NCBI RefSeq assembly: GCF_028369105.1
Contig: NZ_JAQNDO010000001.1
Span: 11,316,501 to 11,380,500, forward strand
Source of the DNA: Polyangium mundeleinium
GTDB taxonomy: Bacteria; Myxococcota_A; Polyangia; Polyangiales; Polyangiaceae
Reading direction: 5' to 3'
DNA length: 64,000 bases
The position numbers and the translations under genes are program-made. This document shows positions 50,851-59,240 of this stretch, piece after piece; the first letter of the stretch is position 1, and every line of letters begins with the position of its first letter. Under the pieces are notes generated by a model that was given only the letters and a program-made list of their open reading frames with translations, was not told the DNA's origin and did no database searches.

Positions 50851-52040
50851 GCTCACGTCGTCCGCCGCTCTCGCTCCTCGTCCTGATCTCGTGGCTCCTC
50901 GTGGCCGCGTCGGCGTGCGGCAAGGGCGGCGGAGCGTCGAGTGGTTCGTCCCCGTCGGGCGAGGGCACGTCGTCGCTCCCGCCCGGCGCCATCGCGCTTC
51001 CGAGCGGCACGGCGTCCACGGCGCTGCCTCCGGCGCTCGCGCAAACCGCTCCCTCCGCGCCGGCGATCGTGACGGCAGAAGGCACGCCGATCTCCTTCGC
51101 GCCTCTCGCGAAGAAGGCGGATCCGGCCGTGGCGACGGTGAAAGCGCGCGTCGAGAAAGAGACCTCGTCGGGCCGCCGGCGTGCTGTCTCCGAGGGCCTC
51201 GGCACCGCGTTCGTCTATGACCCCGAGGGGTTCATGCTGACGAACAACCACGTCATCGAGGACGCGACGGACATCGTCGTCGGCTTCGTTGATGGCCGTG
51301 AAATGCGGGCGACGGTCGTCGGCCGGGACAAGCACACGGACATCGCGGTCTTGCGCGTCGACGAGCGAGGGCTTCCTTCGCTTTCGCTCGGCGACTCGGA
51401 TGGGATCGACGTGGGCGACTGGGTCGTCGCCATCGGCAACCCGTTCGGCCTCTCGCATACGGTCTCTGCGGGCATCCTCTCGGCGAAGGGCCGCACGCGC
51501 GACGATGTCAAAGGCCTCGATCCCAGCGGTTACTTCAACTTCCTCCAGACGGACGCAAGCATCAACCCGGGCAACTCGGGCGGCCCGCTGCTCAACATGC
51601 GCGGCGAGGTCGTGGGCATCAACGCGGCCGTCCGCGCGAATGCGAACAACATCGGCTTCGCGATCCCGATCAACATGGTCAAGCAGCTCCTGCCCATGTT
51701 GCTGCGCGACGGGAAGATCCGGCGCAGCGCGCTCGGGGTCTTCGTCGACGCGCTGAACCCGATCGAGGCGGGACGCCTGCGCCGGCCGGATCGCAAGGGC
51801 GCGTGGGTGCAGAAGGTGATCGCGGGTGGGCCGGCCGATCGTGCTGGGCTCTCGCCCGACGACGTCATCGTCGCCTTCGACGGCAAGTCCGTCGCCGATC
51901 CGAACGAGCTGCGGTGGCTCGCGAGCATCGCGGGCGTCAACAAGACGGTGTCCTTACGGATCGCGCGTCTCGAGCGGGTCTTCGACGTCCGCGTAACGCT
52001 CAGCGAGCTCGAGCCGATCGACGACCGTGAGGAGCCTTGA
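50847..52040 (+). CDS. HtrA/DegP-family serine protease, lipoprotein
   Basis: 397 residues from GTG at 50847 (GTGA overlap with the DUF1844 gene); earlier in-frame codons belong to out-of-frame readings of upstream genes. A lipobox-like ASAC (about 22) implies lipid anchoring. The S1C trypsin-like domain has the triad His in NNHVIE (about 135), Asp in HTDIAVLRV (about 163) and Ser in NPGNSGGPL (about 243). A single PDZ domain follows (about 295-380, 'KVIAGGPADRAGLSPDDVIVAFDG'). One PDZ and a membrane anchor resemble DegS, the protease that releases RpoE in E. coli; an ECF sigma/anti-sigma pair lies just downstream. Confidence 0.9.
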   Translation: MSSRRPPLSLLVLISWLLVAASACGKGGGASSGSSPSGEGTSSLPPGAIALPSGTASTALPPALAQTAPSAPAIVTAEGTPISFAPLAKKADPAVATVKARVEKETSSGRRRAVSEGLGTAFVYDPEGFMLTNNHVIEDATDIVVGFVDGREMRATVVGRDKHTDIAVLRVDERGLPSLSLGDSDGIDVGDWVVAIGNPFGLSHTVSAGILSAKGRTRDDVKGLDPSGYFNFLQTDASINPGNSGGPLLNMRGEVVGINAAVRANANNIGFAIPINMVKQLLPMLLRDGKIRRSALGVFVDALNPIEAGRLRRPDRKGAWVQKVIAGGPADRAGLSPDDVIVAFDGKSVADPNELRWLASIAGVNKTVSLRIARLERVFDVRVTLSELEPIDDREEP

Positions 52041-52082
52041 CCTTTCGGCCGGAAGGCCGATCGCCTAGAGTATCACCTCGCC

Positions 52083-52919
52083 GTGCCCCCCATTCCCACG
52101 CCCCCGGACGAGTCCCTCCGGCCCGAGCCGGCCGACCCGACGGACGACCAGACTGAAGGCGCCCTGGGGCTGCCGGACGATCTCCCTGACGCCCCGCCGC
52201 TCCCCGAAGCCGCGATCGGCCGTCTCGGCCGCGTGAATAGGTCTTCGCAGGAGGCGTCCAACAAAGAGGCCCGAAGGCGGGAGGCAGAGGAAGATCGTGA
52301 GCTCATCCTTCGGGCACAGAAGGGGGACCAGGCGGCGTTCAGGCGGCTCGTGGAGCGCCACCAGCGCCGCGCCTTCGCGATTGCGATGGGTCTCGTCCGG
52401 GACGAGAACGACGCACGCGAGCTGGTTCAGGATGCTTTCTTGCGGGTCTACCGCAACCTCAACTCCTTCCAGGGTGGCTCGTCGTTTTTCACCTGGCTCT
52501 ACCGGATCGTCACGAACCTCGCGATCGACCTCATGCGCAAGCCTGGGCGTCGGGACGCCGAGCTCGTCGACGGACAAGCCGCTTCGGAGGAGCCGACGGA
52601 GTTTCCGCTGGTCTCTCGCATCGATGGCGCCGACCCGATCGACGTCATGCGCCGCCGGGAGATCGCGAGCCGCATCCAGGATGCCCTCGATGCCCTGCCC
52701 CCCTACCACCGAGGCGTGATTCTGATGCGTGAGGTCGAAGGCATGTCGTACGAAGAAATGGCCGTTGCCATGGGCGTCTCGAAAGGGACGATCATGAGCC
52801 GGCTGTTCCACGCCCGGCAGAAGCTCCAGCGCGCGCTCGCGGATTGCTACGCGGAGGAAGGGCGTTCGCGAAGCGGCCATACGGACGAGATCCCAGCCGA
52901 GCCGGAGGAGGCGCCGTGA
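52083..52919 (+). CDS. ECF sigma factor, RpoE-like
   Basis: 278 residues from GTG at 52083, 42 bp after the protease gene. An acidic/proline-rich N-terminal extension of ~75 residues precedes sigma region 2 ('LVERHQRRAFAIAMGLVRDENDARELVQDAFLRVYRNL', about 90-150) and region 4 with a helix-turn-helix 'MSYEEMAVAMGVSKGTIMSRLFHARQKLQRAL' (about 225-258). ECF sigmas redirect RNA polymerase to envelope-stress or other regulons. Its stop overlaps the start of the anti-sigma-like gene, typical of sigma/anti-sigma pairs. The long N-terminal extension is unusual for ECF sigmas. Confidence 0.92.
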   Translation: MPPIPTPPDESLRPEPADPTDDQTEGALGLPDDLPDAPPLPEAAIGRLGRVNRSSQEASNKEARRREAEEDRELILRAQKGDQAAFRRLVERHQRRAFAIAMGLVRDENDARELVQDAFLRVYRNLNSFQGGSSFFTWLYRIVTNLAIDLMRKPGRRDAELVDGQAASEEPTEFPLVSRIDGADPIDVMRRREIASRIQDALDALPPYHRGVILMREVEGMSYEEMAVAMGVSKGTIMSRLFHARQKLQRALADCYAEEGRSRSGHTDEIPAEPEEAP

Positions 52920-53665
52920 CCACGAAGACGATGAACGGAGAAGCGCACGCGACGCGCACGAAGCGGCCGCCGACGGACCTCGAGCTGATGATGTACGTGG
53001 ACGGCGAGCTCGAAGGCGAGCGGCTGCGCGAGGTTCGTCAGGCCCTTTCGCGTGACAGCGCACTGCGAAACAAGGTCGCCGCGCTCTCGCTCTCGGCCTC
53101 GATCGTCCGGGAGAACGCCGAGAGCGCTGCGACGATCGACCTGACCGACGGGATCATGGCCCGCATCGCGGCCGACAAGAGCCCGACGCGTGACGCGAGG
53201 GACGACGCGCCCGCGCCGCTCGACGCGCCGCTCGAGCGCAAGGACGCCGAGGTGAAACCGCTGCTTCGGCCGGGCCTCGACAAGGCGGCGGCGAAATCGC
53301 CCCCGTTGAACGACAACTCGCGCGGGATCTTCGCGCTCGCGGCGATCGCGGTCGCGGCGGCGGCGGGCCTCATGATCTGGGGGCGCATGGATGTCGGTAC
53401 GCCGCATCCGCAAGGTGCGCCGGTGGCCGCAGCCACCACGCCCGCGGAGCTGCCCGCGACGCCGGCCCCGACGACTGCGGAGGCGGCGCGTGTGGCCGAC
53501 ACGGATGCGCAGGACGGTGATGCCGAGCCGGGCGTGGCCGTCGCAGCCGTCGACTTTGGCACCAAAATCGGCACGATCTTTTACGTGCCGGCGGAGGCTG
53601 CCACGTCGAACCACACCACCACCGTCGTGTGGCTGGCCGACGATTCCGCTGGAGGAGAACAATGA
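52916..53665 (+). CDS. Putative anti-sigma factor, single-pass membrane protein
   Basis: 249 residues from GTG at 52916 (GTGA overlap with the sigma gene). The N-terminal cytoplasmic part (about 1-130) includes 'LELMMYVDGELEGERLREVRQAL', the beginning of the anti-sigma domain as in RsiW/zinc-finger anti-sigmas, but the usual H-x3-C-x2-C zinc motif is missing. A membrane helix (about 142-160, 'GIFALAAIAVAAAAGLMIWG') leads to an Ala/Pro-rich periplasmic part that ends in 'TTTVVWLADDS'. Likely sequesters the upstream sigma until proteolysis. It overlaps the next gene by 4 bp (ATGA). Confidence 0.85.
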   Translation: MTTKTMNGEAHATRTKRPPTDLELMMYVDGELEGERLREVRQALSRDSALRNKVAALSLSASIVRENAESAATIDLTDGIMARIAADKSPTRDARDDAPAPLDAPLERKDAEVKPLLRPGLDKAAAKSPPLNDNSRGIFALAAIAVAAAAGLMIWGRMDVGTPHPQGAPVAAATTPAELPATPAPTTAEAARVADTDAQDGDAEPGVAVAAVDFGTKIGTIFYVPAEAATSNHTTTVVWLADDSAGGEQ

Positions 53666-54168
53666 GGCTCCCGCTGTTTGCTTTGCTCGTGGCCGCGTTC
53701 GGGCTGTCGCTCGGGCACGTCCCCTCCGTGGCGCATGCCCAGGACGCCGCCGCCGCTCAGGCGGACGCATCCGTTTCGATGGAGATCGTGGTCCTCCACG
53801 GCACGAACGACGGCACGGGCATCGACCCCAAGATCGGCAAGATGCCCGAACTCGCGAAGCCGCCGTTCTCCTCGTACAACAGCTACAAGCTGCTCGATCG
53901 CTCGAAGCAGACCTCGTCCAAGGCGAGCCCCTCCACGCTGAAGCTCCCGAACGACAGGGTGCTCAAGGTCTCGCTGAAGGACGTCGTCCAGCCGGCGAAA
54001 AAGGGCGAATCGAAGCGCTACGTCATCAGCGCGAGCATCCAGAAGCCCGGCGGCAGCGATTTCCTCCCGCTGCTCGAGGTCAACGCAAAGGCCGGCGAGA
54101 CCTTCTTCGTGGCCGGCCAGAACCACAAGGGCGGCGTCCTCGTCATCGGAATCAAGGTCAATCCCTGA
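53662..54168 (+). CDS. Secreted protein in the sigma/anti-sigma operon
   Basis: 168 residues from ATG at 53662 (ATGA overlap with the anti-sigma gene) with a strong GGAGGA site. Signal peptide cleaved after A-H-A (about 27). The mature part is β-rich and Lys-rich ('VVLHGTNDGTGIDPKIGKMPEL', 'DRVLKVSLKDV', 'RYVISASIQKPGG'). No family recognised. Position suggests a periplasmic sensor or regulator acting on the anti-sigma protein (inference). Confidence 0.75.
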   Translation: MRLPLFALLVAAFGLSLGHVPSVAHAQDAAAAQADASVSMEIVVLHGTNDGTGIDPKIGKMPELAKPPFSSYNSYKLLDRSKQTSSKASPSTLKLPNDRVLKVSLKDVVQPAKKGESKRYVISASIQKPGGSDFLPLLEVNAKAGETFFVAGQNHKGGVLVIGIKVNP

Positions 54169-54174
54169 ACTCGG

Positions 54175-54180
54175 TATAGT
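54175..54180 (+). promoter_or_regulatory. Possible -10 box before the M23-like gene
   Basis: TATAGT (54175-54180) lies 9 bp before the ATG at 54190 and 6 bp after the previous stop codon. It is near-consensus in a GC-rich context, but no matching -35 is evident and transcription would start at or near the AUG. Confidence 0.25.
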
Positions 54181-54189
54181 GAAGGGCGG

Positions 54190-54834
54190 ATGCTCCCCCG
54201 CTCGTCTTTCTTCGCCCCCCTCCTCGTCGCCGGAAGCCTCCTGCTCTCCGCCTGCGGCGGAAGCGCTCCTCCTCCGAACATGCCGCGTTATGCACCCGGG
54301 ACGGTGCTCTACCGGCTCCCCGTCGTCGGCCAGTGGCGCGTTTACCGCACGCACTACGGCGCGAACAACGACCAGGCCTACGCGCTCGATCTCGTGATCG
54401 ACGACAACATGCCGAAGTCGCAGCGCAACGAGGACCATCCCTCGTACAACCAGCCCATCGTGGCCGACGCGCCCGGCGTCGTGGTGGTCGCGGTCGACGG
54501 CGTCCCCGACAACGTCCCGGGGCGCGCGAACAAGTACGATATGCACGGCAACTTCGTCGTGCTCGATCATCAGAACGGCGAGTACTCGCTCTTCGCGCAC
54601 TTCATCCCGGGCACTGTGCGCGTGCGCAAAGGCATGTTCGTCCCGGCCGGCACCGAGCTCGGTCGATGTGGCAACTCAGGGCACTCGTTCGCGCCGCACC
54701 TGCACTGGCAGATCATGACGGACGCGGACGCGAGTTCCGCGCGCGGCGTCCCGCCTCGGTACACGCCCTACGAGCGCAACGGCGCAATGTCGGTCGAGCT
54801 CCCGCAGAAGGGCGATCGCCTCCTCGCGAAGTAG
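54190..54834 (+). CDS. M23-like (LytM-fold) lipoprotein, possibly inactive
   Basis: 214 residues. Lipobox LLSAC (about 21). The β-sheet domain of M23 endopeptidases is seen: 'YALDLVIDD' (about 61), 'VADAPGVVVVAVDGVPDNV', 'YSLFAHFIPGTVRVRKGMFVPAGTELGRCGNSGHSFAPHLHWQI'. The terminal HLHW and the AH ligands remain, but the first His of the H-x3-D motif is replaced (A-Y-A-L-D). Either a degenerate peptidoglycan-binding/activator protein such as EnvC-like ones, or a divergent enzyme. It follows the sigma operon by 21 bp. Confidence 0.82.
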   Translation: MLPRSSFFAPLLVAGSLLLSACGGSAPPPNMPRYAPGTVLYRLPVVGQWRVYRTHYGANNDQAYALDLVIDDNMPKSQRNEDHPSYNQPIVADAPGVVVVAVDGVPDNVPGRANKYDMHGNFVVLDHQNGEYSLFAHFIPGTVRVRKGMFVPAGTELGRCGNSGHSFAPHLHWQIMTDADASSARGVPPRYTPYERNGAMSVELPQKGDRLLAK

Positions 54835-54843
54835 AGCGCGCCG

Positions 54844-56076
54844 TCAGCGCTGCGGCGGCTCGCTCGGAGATGCGGCGAGCGGAAGATCGAGCTCGAAGAC
54901 CGTGCCCTTCTCCACGTGGGCGTGTGCGCGGATCTTGCCACCGTGCGACGCGACGATGTTCCGCACGATGCTGAGCCCGAGGCCCGAGCCCGTGCCGTCG
55001 GTCTTCGTCGTGAAGAACGGCTCGAAGATCTTCTCGAGGTGCGCGGCGTCGATGCCGTGGCCTTCGTCCTGGATCGTGATGCGTACCGCGTCGCCGACAT
55101 CGGACATCGCGGTCTTGATGATCAGGCGTCCGCCCTGCTCTCGCATCGCGTGCGCGGCGTTCGTGAAGAGGTTGACGAAGACCTGCGCGAGCTGACCGGC
55201 GACGCCACGAACGAGGCGCACGTCGCCGAACTGGCGCTCGACCTCGACGTGCATCTCGCCGAGCACGTGATCACAGAACACGAGCGCGCGCTCGATCGTG
55301 TCGTGGATGGCGACGGGCGCGGGCACGGACGCGGTGGGGCGCGAGTACGCCATGAGGTCGCGCGAGAAACGCAGGATGCGCTCGGCGGCTTCGTTGATGC
55401 GCGCGAGGCGCTCGACGTCGGCGGGATCCGCCTCCGTGCGCAGAGCTTTTTTGTGGAGGTAGTCCGAGTACGCGACGATCGACGTGAGCGGGTTGTTGAG
55501 CTCGTGCACGATGCCGGCGGCGATCTGGCCGAGCGAGGCGAGCTTGCCAGCCTGGATGACCTGGGCTTCGAGCTCCTTCACCTCGGTGCCATGCGCGCGC
55601 GCCGCGCGATGCATGCGCGCGTTGCGGAGAGCTGCGGCGAGCGCGAGCGCGAGGCGATCGACGAACGCATCCATCGAGCCCGTACCGGCGAAGCGCGCTT
55701 CGTCGTCGGAGGCGAGGTGCAACGTCGAGCCCTCGTCGGCGTTGATGACGACGACACGCTCGAACGCGTACTCGGGGAAGAGCCGCGTCGGATCGGGGGA
55801 TTCCGCGCCTTCGCTGCGCGCGCCTCGGCGCACGACGACCTGCCCTTCGCTACCGCCCGGCACGCAGACGCCGATCGCCGCGTCGGGCAGCGCTTCGAAT
55901 GCTGCGGCGACGAGCGACGTGGCTGCTTCCTCCGCGCTCGCGGCGGGTGGGATTTCGCAGGAGGCGACGAGCAGAGCGTCGAGCCACTCCACAGGGAGAT
56001 CGCGGCGCATCGCTTTCCTTTGCGTGATCGGGATCTGAGATTCCCGCATCGGAGCTTCGAGACCTTCGGCACCCAT
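54844..56076 (-). CDS. Cytoplasmic sensor histidine kinase (GAF-like + HisKA + HATPase)
   Basis: 410 residues from ATG at 56076, three bp after the stop of the upstream REC-PAS protein. No membrane helix. Residues about 30-160 look like a GAF-type sensory domain. The dimerisation phosphoacceptor has HELNNPL (about 193), and the HATPase domain is complete: N-box 'QVFVNLFTNAAHAM' (about 295), G1 'DEGHGID' (about 335) and G2 'GTGSGLGLSIV' (about 365). A functional kinase by motif. Tight linkage to the upstream protein, which lacks an ATPase domain, suggests they act together. No response-regulator gene is adjacent apart from the REC domain of that protein. Confidence 0.92.
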   Translation of the reverse strand: MGAEGLEAPMRESQIPITQRKAMRRDLPVEWLDALLVASCEIPPAASAEEAATSLVAAAFEALPDAAIGVCVPGGSEGQVVVRRGARSEGAESPDPTRLFPEYAFERVVVINADEGSTLHLASDDEARFAGTGSMDAFVDRLALALAAALRNARMHRAARAHGTEVKELEAQVIQAGKLASLGQIAAGIVHELNNPLTSIVAYSDYLHKKALRTEADPADVERLARINEAAERILRFSRDLMAYSRPTASVPAPVAIHDTIERALVFCDHVLGEMHVEVERQFGDVRLVRGVAGQLAQVFVNLFTNAAHAMREQGGRLIIKTAMSDVGDAVRITIQDEGHGIDAAHLEKIFEPFFTTKTDGTGSGLGLSIVRNIVASHGGKIRAHAHVEKGTVFELDLPLAASPSEPPQR

Positions 56077-56079
56077 CTC

Positions 56080-58110
56080 TCACCCGAGCGCTCGGTTGGG
56101 GTCCTCTTCGCTGGACCGGTCCAGGTCGATGATCTTCGCTGCCCCCACGTACGCCTTGGTTTCGTAGCGCGTGATCTTGCCGATCTTCCGGACGATCTCG
56201 GCCATTCGTTCCGCCTCCCCGAGGATCGTCGACGCTGCGGAGCGGACGGACGCCGGGTCCTCCGCCCTCCGGTTGATGAGCTCTGCGTAGCCGAGCACGC
56301 TCGTGAGCGGCTGGTTCAGCTCGTGCGCGGCCGCGCCCGCGAGCTCCGCGATGAGCGCCTGTTTTTCGCGGGCACGGAGCTCATCTTGCGCCTTCGTCAA
56401 CTTCGCCTCCATGCGCAGTCGCTCGCGAAGGTCCGTGAAGAGACCAACGGAGCCGTCGGGCCGATCGTCCTCGACGATCAGCGCGGCCGAGAGGAGCACC
56501 GGGATCAGCGTGCCGTCCTTCGCGAGCGCTTCCGTCCGGTAGCCTTCGAGCCTCCCCGGGCCTCCGTGCTCCGGTGATTTGATGAGCCGCATGATCTGCG
56601 AGGCGCGGTTCGGCACGTAAAGGTCGCGCACGTTCATCTCGCCTATCACCTCATTCGCGCGGTAGCCGTAGATGCGCTCCGCGGCGCGATTGAAGAGGCG
56701 AATCACGCCCTCGTTGTCGGCCGAGATGATCGCGTCGACCGAGCTCTCGATGACGCGCTCCAAAAATTCCTTCGTCTTCTTCAGCTCGGCGGCGATCGCG
56801 CGATCATCGGTCACGTCGCGCAGGCTCACGAGGATCGCGCCGCCGTCCTCGCGCAGCACCGAGCTCGAACTCACGCTGATGATGCGACGCTCGCAGGCGA
56901 TCTCGCTCGAACGGCGGATCGTGATGTCGACCATGTGCGGGAAGATGTTGCGCTTGAAGCTCCTGCGAATGCGGTTGAGCGTCGGGAGGTCCTTCGGATC
57001 GACGACGTCGGCGAGGCGGCTCGCGGCGAGCTGCTCCTCCGAGAGCCCCGTGATCTCTCTCGCGCGCGCGTTCGAGAAGAGGATTCGGCCGTCCACGTCG
57101 ACGACCACGATGCCATCAGCGGCCGAGTGGAAGAAGTCGGCATACCGTTCGAGCGCGGCGAGGCGGCGCTCGGCCTCGAAGCGGGCGACGTTGATCTCCT
57201 GCGTCTGATCGCGGAGCGACTGCAGGATCTTCGCGTTGCGCAGCGCGATGGCCGTCGCGTTCGCCACCGTGCGCGCGAGCGAGAGCTCGTGATCACGCAT
57301 CGTCCCCGGCTGCCGCGCGCGCAGGAAGAGCACGCCCATGGGTTTGTCGTCGTACACGATCGGGACGAGCGCGAGCGAGCGGAAGGAGTTTTGCGGCAGA
57401 TCCGCGCGCACGACCTCGAAGAGTGGGTGCGTCGCAGCGTCCTCGATCACGAGGACCTCACCCGTCTCGAGGGTCCGCCGGATCTCCGGGTACTTGTCGA
57501 GGACGATGGGCAGATCGCGCAGCTCCCGATCGTCGCTCGCGGCCACGACGTACCCCGTGTCGACGTTGTCGCCGACGAGCACGATGCTGCATCGATCGAC
57601 CCGCGCCACTTCGGCGATGCGACGTACGACCGTGAAGAGGATGTCGCGGAAGTCGAGCGTCGACGAGAGCGCCTGCGTGAGCTCCAGGACGACACGCGCG
57701 TCTCGCTCACGACGCCAGAGCGCGTCGACGTACTCACGCATGCGAAGCTGGCCGCGGATGCGCGCGAGGAGCTCTGCCGGGCGGAACGGCTTTCGAACGA
57801 AGTCGTCGGCGCCTGCGTCGAAGGCGCGTGTGATGTCGCCGTCCGTGTCGAGCGCCGTCAGCACCACGACCGGGACGTCGCCGATGCGCGTGTCTTCGCG
57901 CAGGTGACGAAGCACCTCGAAGCCGTCGGGCGGAGCCATGACGAGGTCGAGCAGGACGAGCGATGCGTCTCGCTCGGCGAGCCACGCGAGGGCCTCGGTG
58001 CCGGACGCCGCCGTGGCCACGGGGATGCCGGCGCCCGCGAGCGCCTGCGTCAGCACGTGTCGGCTGACGGCGTCGTCGTCGACGACGAGCACGGGGAGCG
58101 CGGGGAGCAC
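56080..58110 (-). CDS. REC-GAF-PAS-PAS-HisKA protein lacking an ATPase domain
   Basis: 676 residues from GTG at 58110. REC domain (about 1-120) with the phosphoacceptor in 'LVLLDLVMAPPDG' (Asp ~55) and 'VVVLTALD'; a GAF domain (about 150-300); PAS domains at about 320-440 ('SAADGIVVVDVDGRILFSNARAREITG') and 450-570 ('SSVDAIISADNEGVIRLFNRAAERIYG'). A HisKA helix with AAHELNQPL follows (about 605). The protein then ends in 'TRYETKAYVGAAKIIDLD' and a short acidic tail, with no HATPase domain. Its phosphoacceptor His must be served by another protein; the complete kinase encoded next is the obvious candidate. Confidence 0.9.
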   Translation of the reverse strand: MLPALPVLVVDDDAVSRHVLTQALAGAGIPVATAASGTEALAWLAERDASLVLLDLVMAPPDGFEVLRHLREDTRIGDVPVVVLTALDTDGDITRAFDAGADDFVRKPFRPAELLARIRGQLRMREYVDALWRRERDARVVLELTQALSSTLDFRDILFTVVRRIAEVARVDRCSIVLVGDNVDTGYVVAASDDRELRDLPIVLDKYPEIRRTLETGEVLVIEDAATHPLFEVVRADLPQNSFRSLALVPIVYDDKPMGVLFLRARQPGTMRDHELSLARTVANATAIALRNAKILQSLRDQTQEINVARFEAERRLAALERYADFFHSAADGIVVVDVDGRILFSNARAREITGLSEEQLAASRLADVVDPKDLPTLNRIRRSFKRNIFPHMVDITIRRSSEIACERRIISVSSSSVLREDGGAILVSLRDVTDDRAIAAELKKTKEFLERVIESSVDAIISADNEGVIRLFNRAAERIYGYRANEVIGEMNVRDLYVPNRASQIMRLIKSPEHGGPGRLEGYRTEALAKDGTLIPVLLSAALIVEDDRPDGSVGLFTDLRERLRMEAKLTKAQDELRAREKQALIAELAGAAAHELNQPLTSVLGYAELINRRAEDPASVRSAASTILGEAERMAEIVRKIGKITRYETKAYVGAAKIIDLDRSSEEDPNRALG

Positions 58111-58166
58111 GGAACGAGACTATCCGCGGTCGCGCAGGAAGGGAAACGTGCAGCCGCTCTTCCGCT

Positions 58167-59195
58167 TCAGGAGAACAGATCGCCCTGGGGTGTTCCCTTC
58201 ACGGGCATCGGCTTGCCCAGGTGCTCGTAGGCCTTTCGCGTGGCGATACGCCCGCGCGGCGTGCGGCCGAGGAAACCCTGCTGGAGGAGGTAAGGCTCGT
58301 AGACGTCCTCGATCGTGTCGCGCGGCTCGCTCAGCGCGGCGGCGATCGTGTCGATGCCGACAGGGCCTCCGTCGTAGTGATCGATGATCACCATGAGCAG
58401 GCGCCGATCCATCTCGTCGAGGCCGGCGGCGTCGATCTCCAGGCGCTCGGCGGTGATGCTGGCGATCTTCGCGGTGATGCGGCCCGTGCCGAGGATCTCG
58501 GCGAAGTCGCGCGCGCGGCGCAAGAGGCGGTTCGCCACGCGCGGCGTGCCGCGGGCGCGCGCGGCGAGCTCATGGGCGCCGGCGTCGTCGATGGGCACCT
58601 CGATGAGCCGCGCGCTCCGCGTGATGATGCGCTGGAGATCCTCGACGGGGTAGAAGTCGAGGCGCACGACGTAGCCGAAACGCGAGAGCAGCGGCGCCGT
58701 GAGCAGGCCCGTGCGGGTCGTCGCGCCGATCAGCGTGAAAGGCTTGAGCGCGAGCTGGATCGTCGTCGCGTACGGGCCGTCGCCCGTCATGATGTCGATC
58801 TTGAACGCCTCGATCGCAGGGTAGAGGCTCTCCTCGACGGCCGGCGTGAGCCGATGGATCTCGTCGATGAAGAGCACGTCGCGCGCTTCGAGCTTCGTGA
58901 GCAGGCCAGCGAGCGCGCCCTTGTGCTCGATGGCCGGGCCGCTCGTGGCGTGCAGGTTCACGCCCATCTCGCGCGCCACGATGTGCGCGAGCGTCGTCTT
59001 GCCGAGGCCAGGCGGGCCGCAGAAGAGGGTGTGATCGACCGGCTCACGCCGACGTTTCGCGGCCTCGACGAAGACCTTGAGGTTCTGCCGGTGCTTGTCC
59101 TGCCCGACGTACTCGTCGAGCGAGTCCGGCCGGAAGAGCCGATCGAAGCGGTCGTCGTCCGCGGTGGACGCCGGAGAGATCACGCGCTCGGACAT
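58167..59195 (-). CDS. ruvB: Holliday junction branch-migration helicase RuvB
   Basis: 342 residues, normal length. AAA+ motifs: Walker [12 protein letters not shown] (about 60), Walker B FIDEIHR (about 110), arginine-finger region '[18 protein letters not shown]', sensor 2 '[20 protein letters not shown]'. The C-terminal winged helix carries '[44 protein letters not shown]'. RuvB drives branch migration in recombination together with RuvA; ruvA and ruvC are not next to it. Confidence 0.98.
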   Translation of the reverse strand: MSERVISPASTADDDRFDRLFRPDSLDEYVGQDKHRQNLKVFVEAAKRRREPVDHTLFCGPPGLGKTTLAHIVAREMGVNLHATSGPAIEHKGALAGLLTKLEARDVLFIDEIHRLTPAVEESLYPAIEAFKIDIMTGDGPYATTIQLALKPFTLIGATTRTGLLTAPLLSRFGYVVRLDFYPVEDLQRIITRSARLIEVPIDDAGAHELAARARGTPRVANRLLRRARDFAEILGTGRITAKIASITAERLEIDAAGLDEMDRRLLMVIIDHYDGGPVGIDTIAAALSEPRDTIEDVYEPYLLQQGFLGRTPRGRIATRKAYEHLGKPMPVKGTPQGDLFS

Positions 59196-59240
59196 GCGGC
59201 AGGACGTAGCCCGTACGAAGGGAGGAGGGAAGGCGCCGGT

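Noticed and set aside
52037-52071. Promoter for the ECF sigma gene (TTGACC ... TAGAGT)
   Set aside because: The spacer is about 23 bp, too long for sigma-70; the small GGCC/GGCC hairpin in it (52048-52059) lacks a T-tract, so I did not list it.
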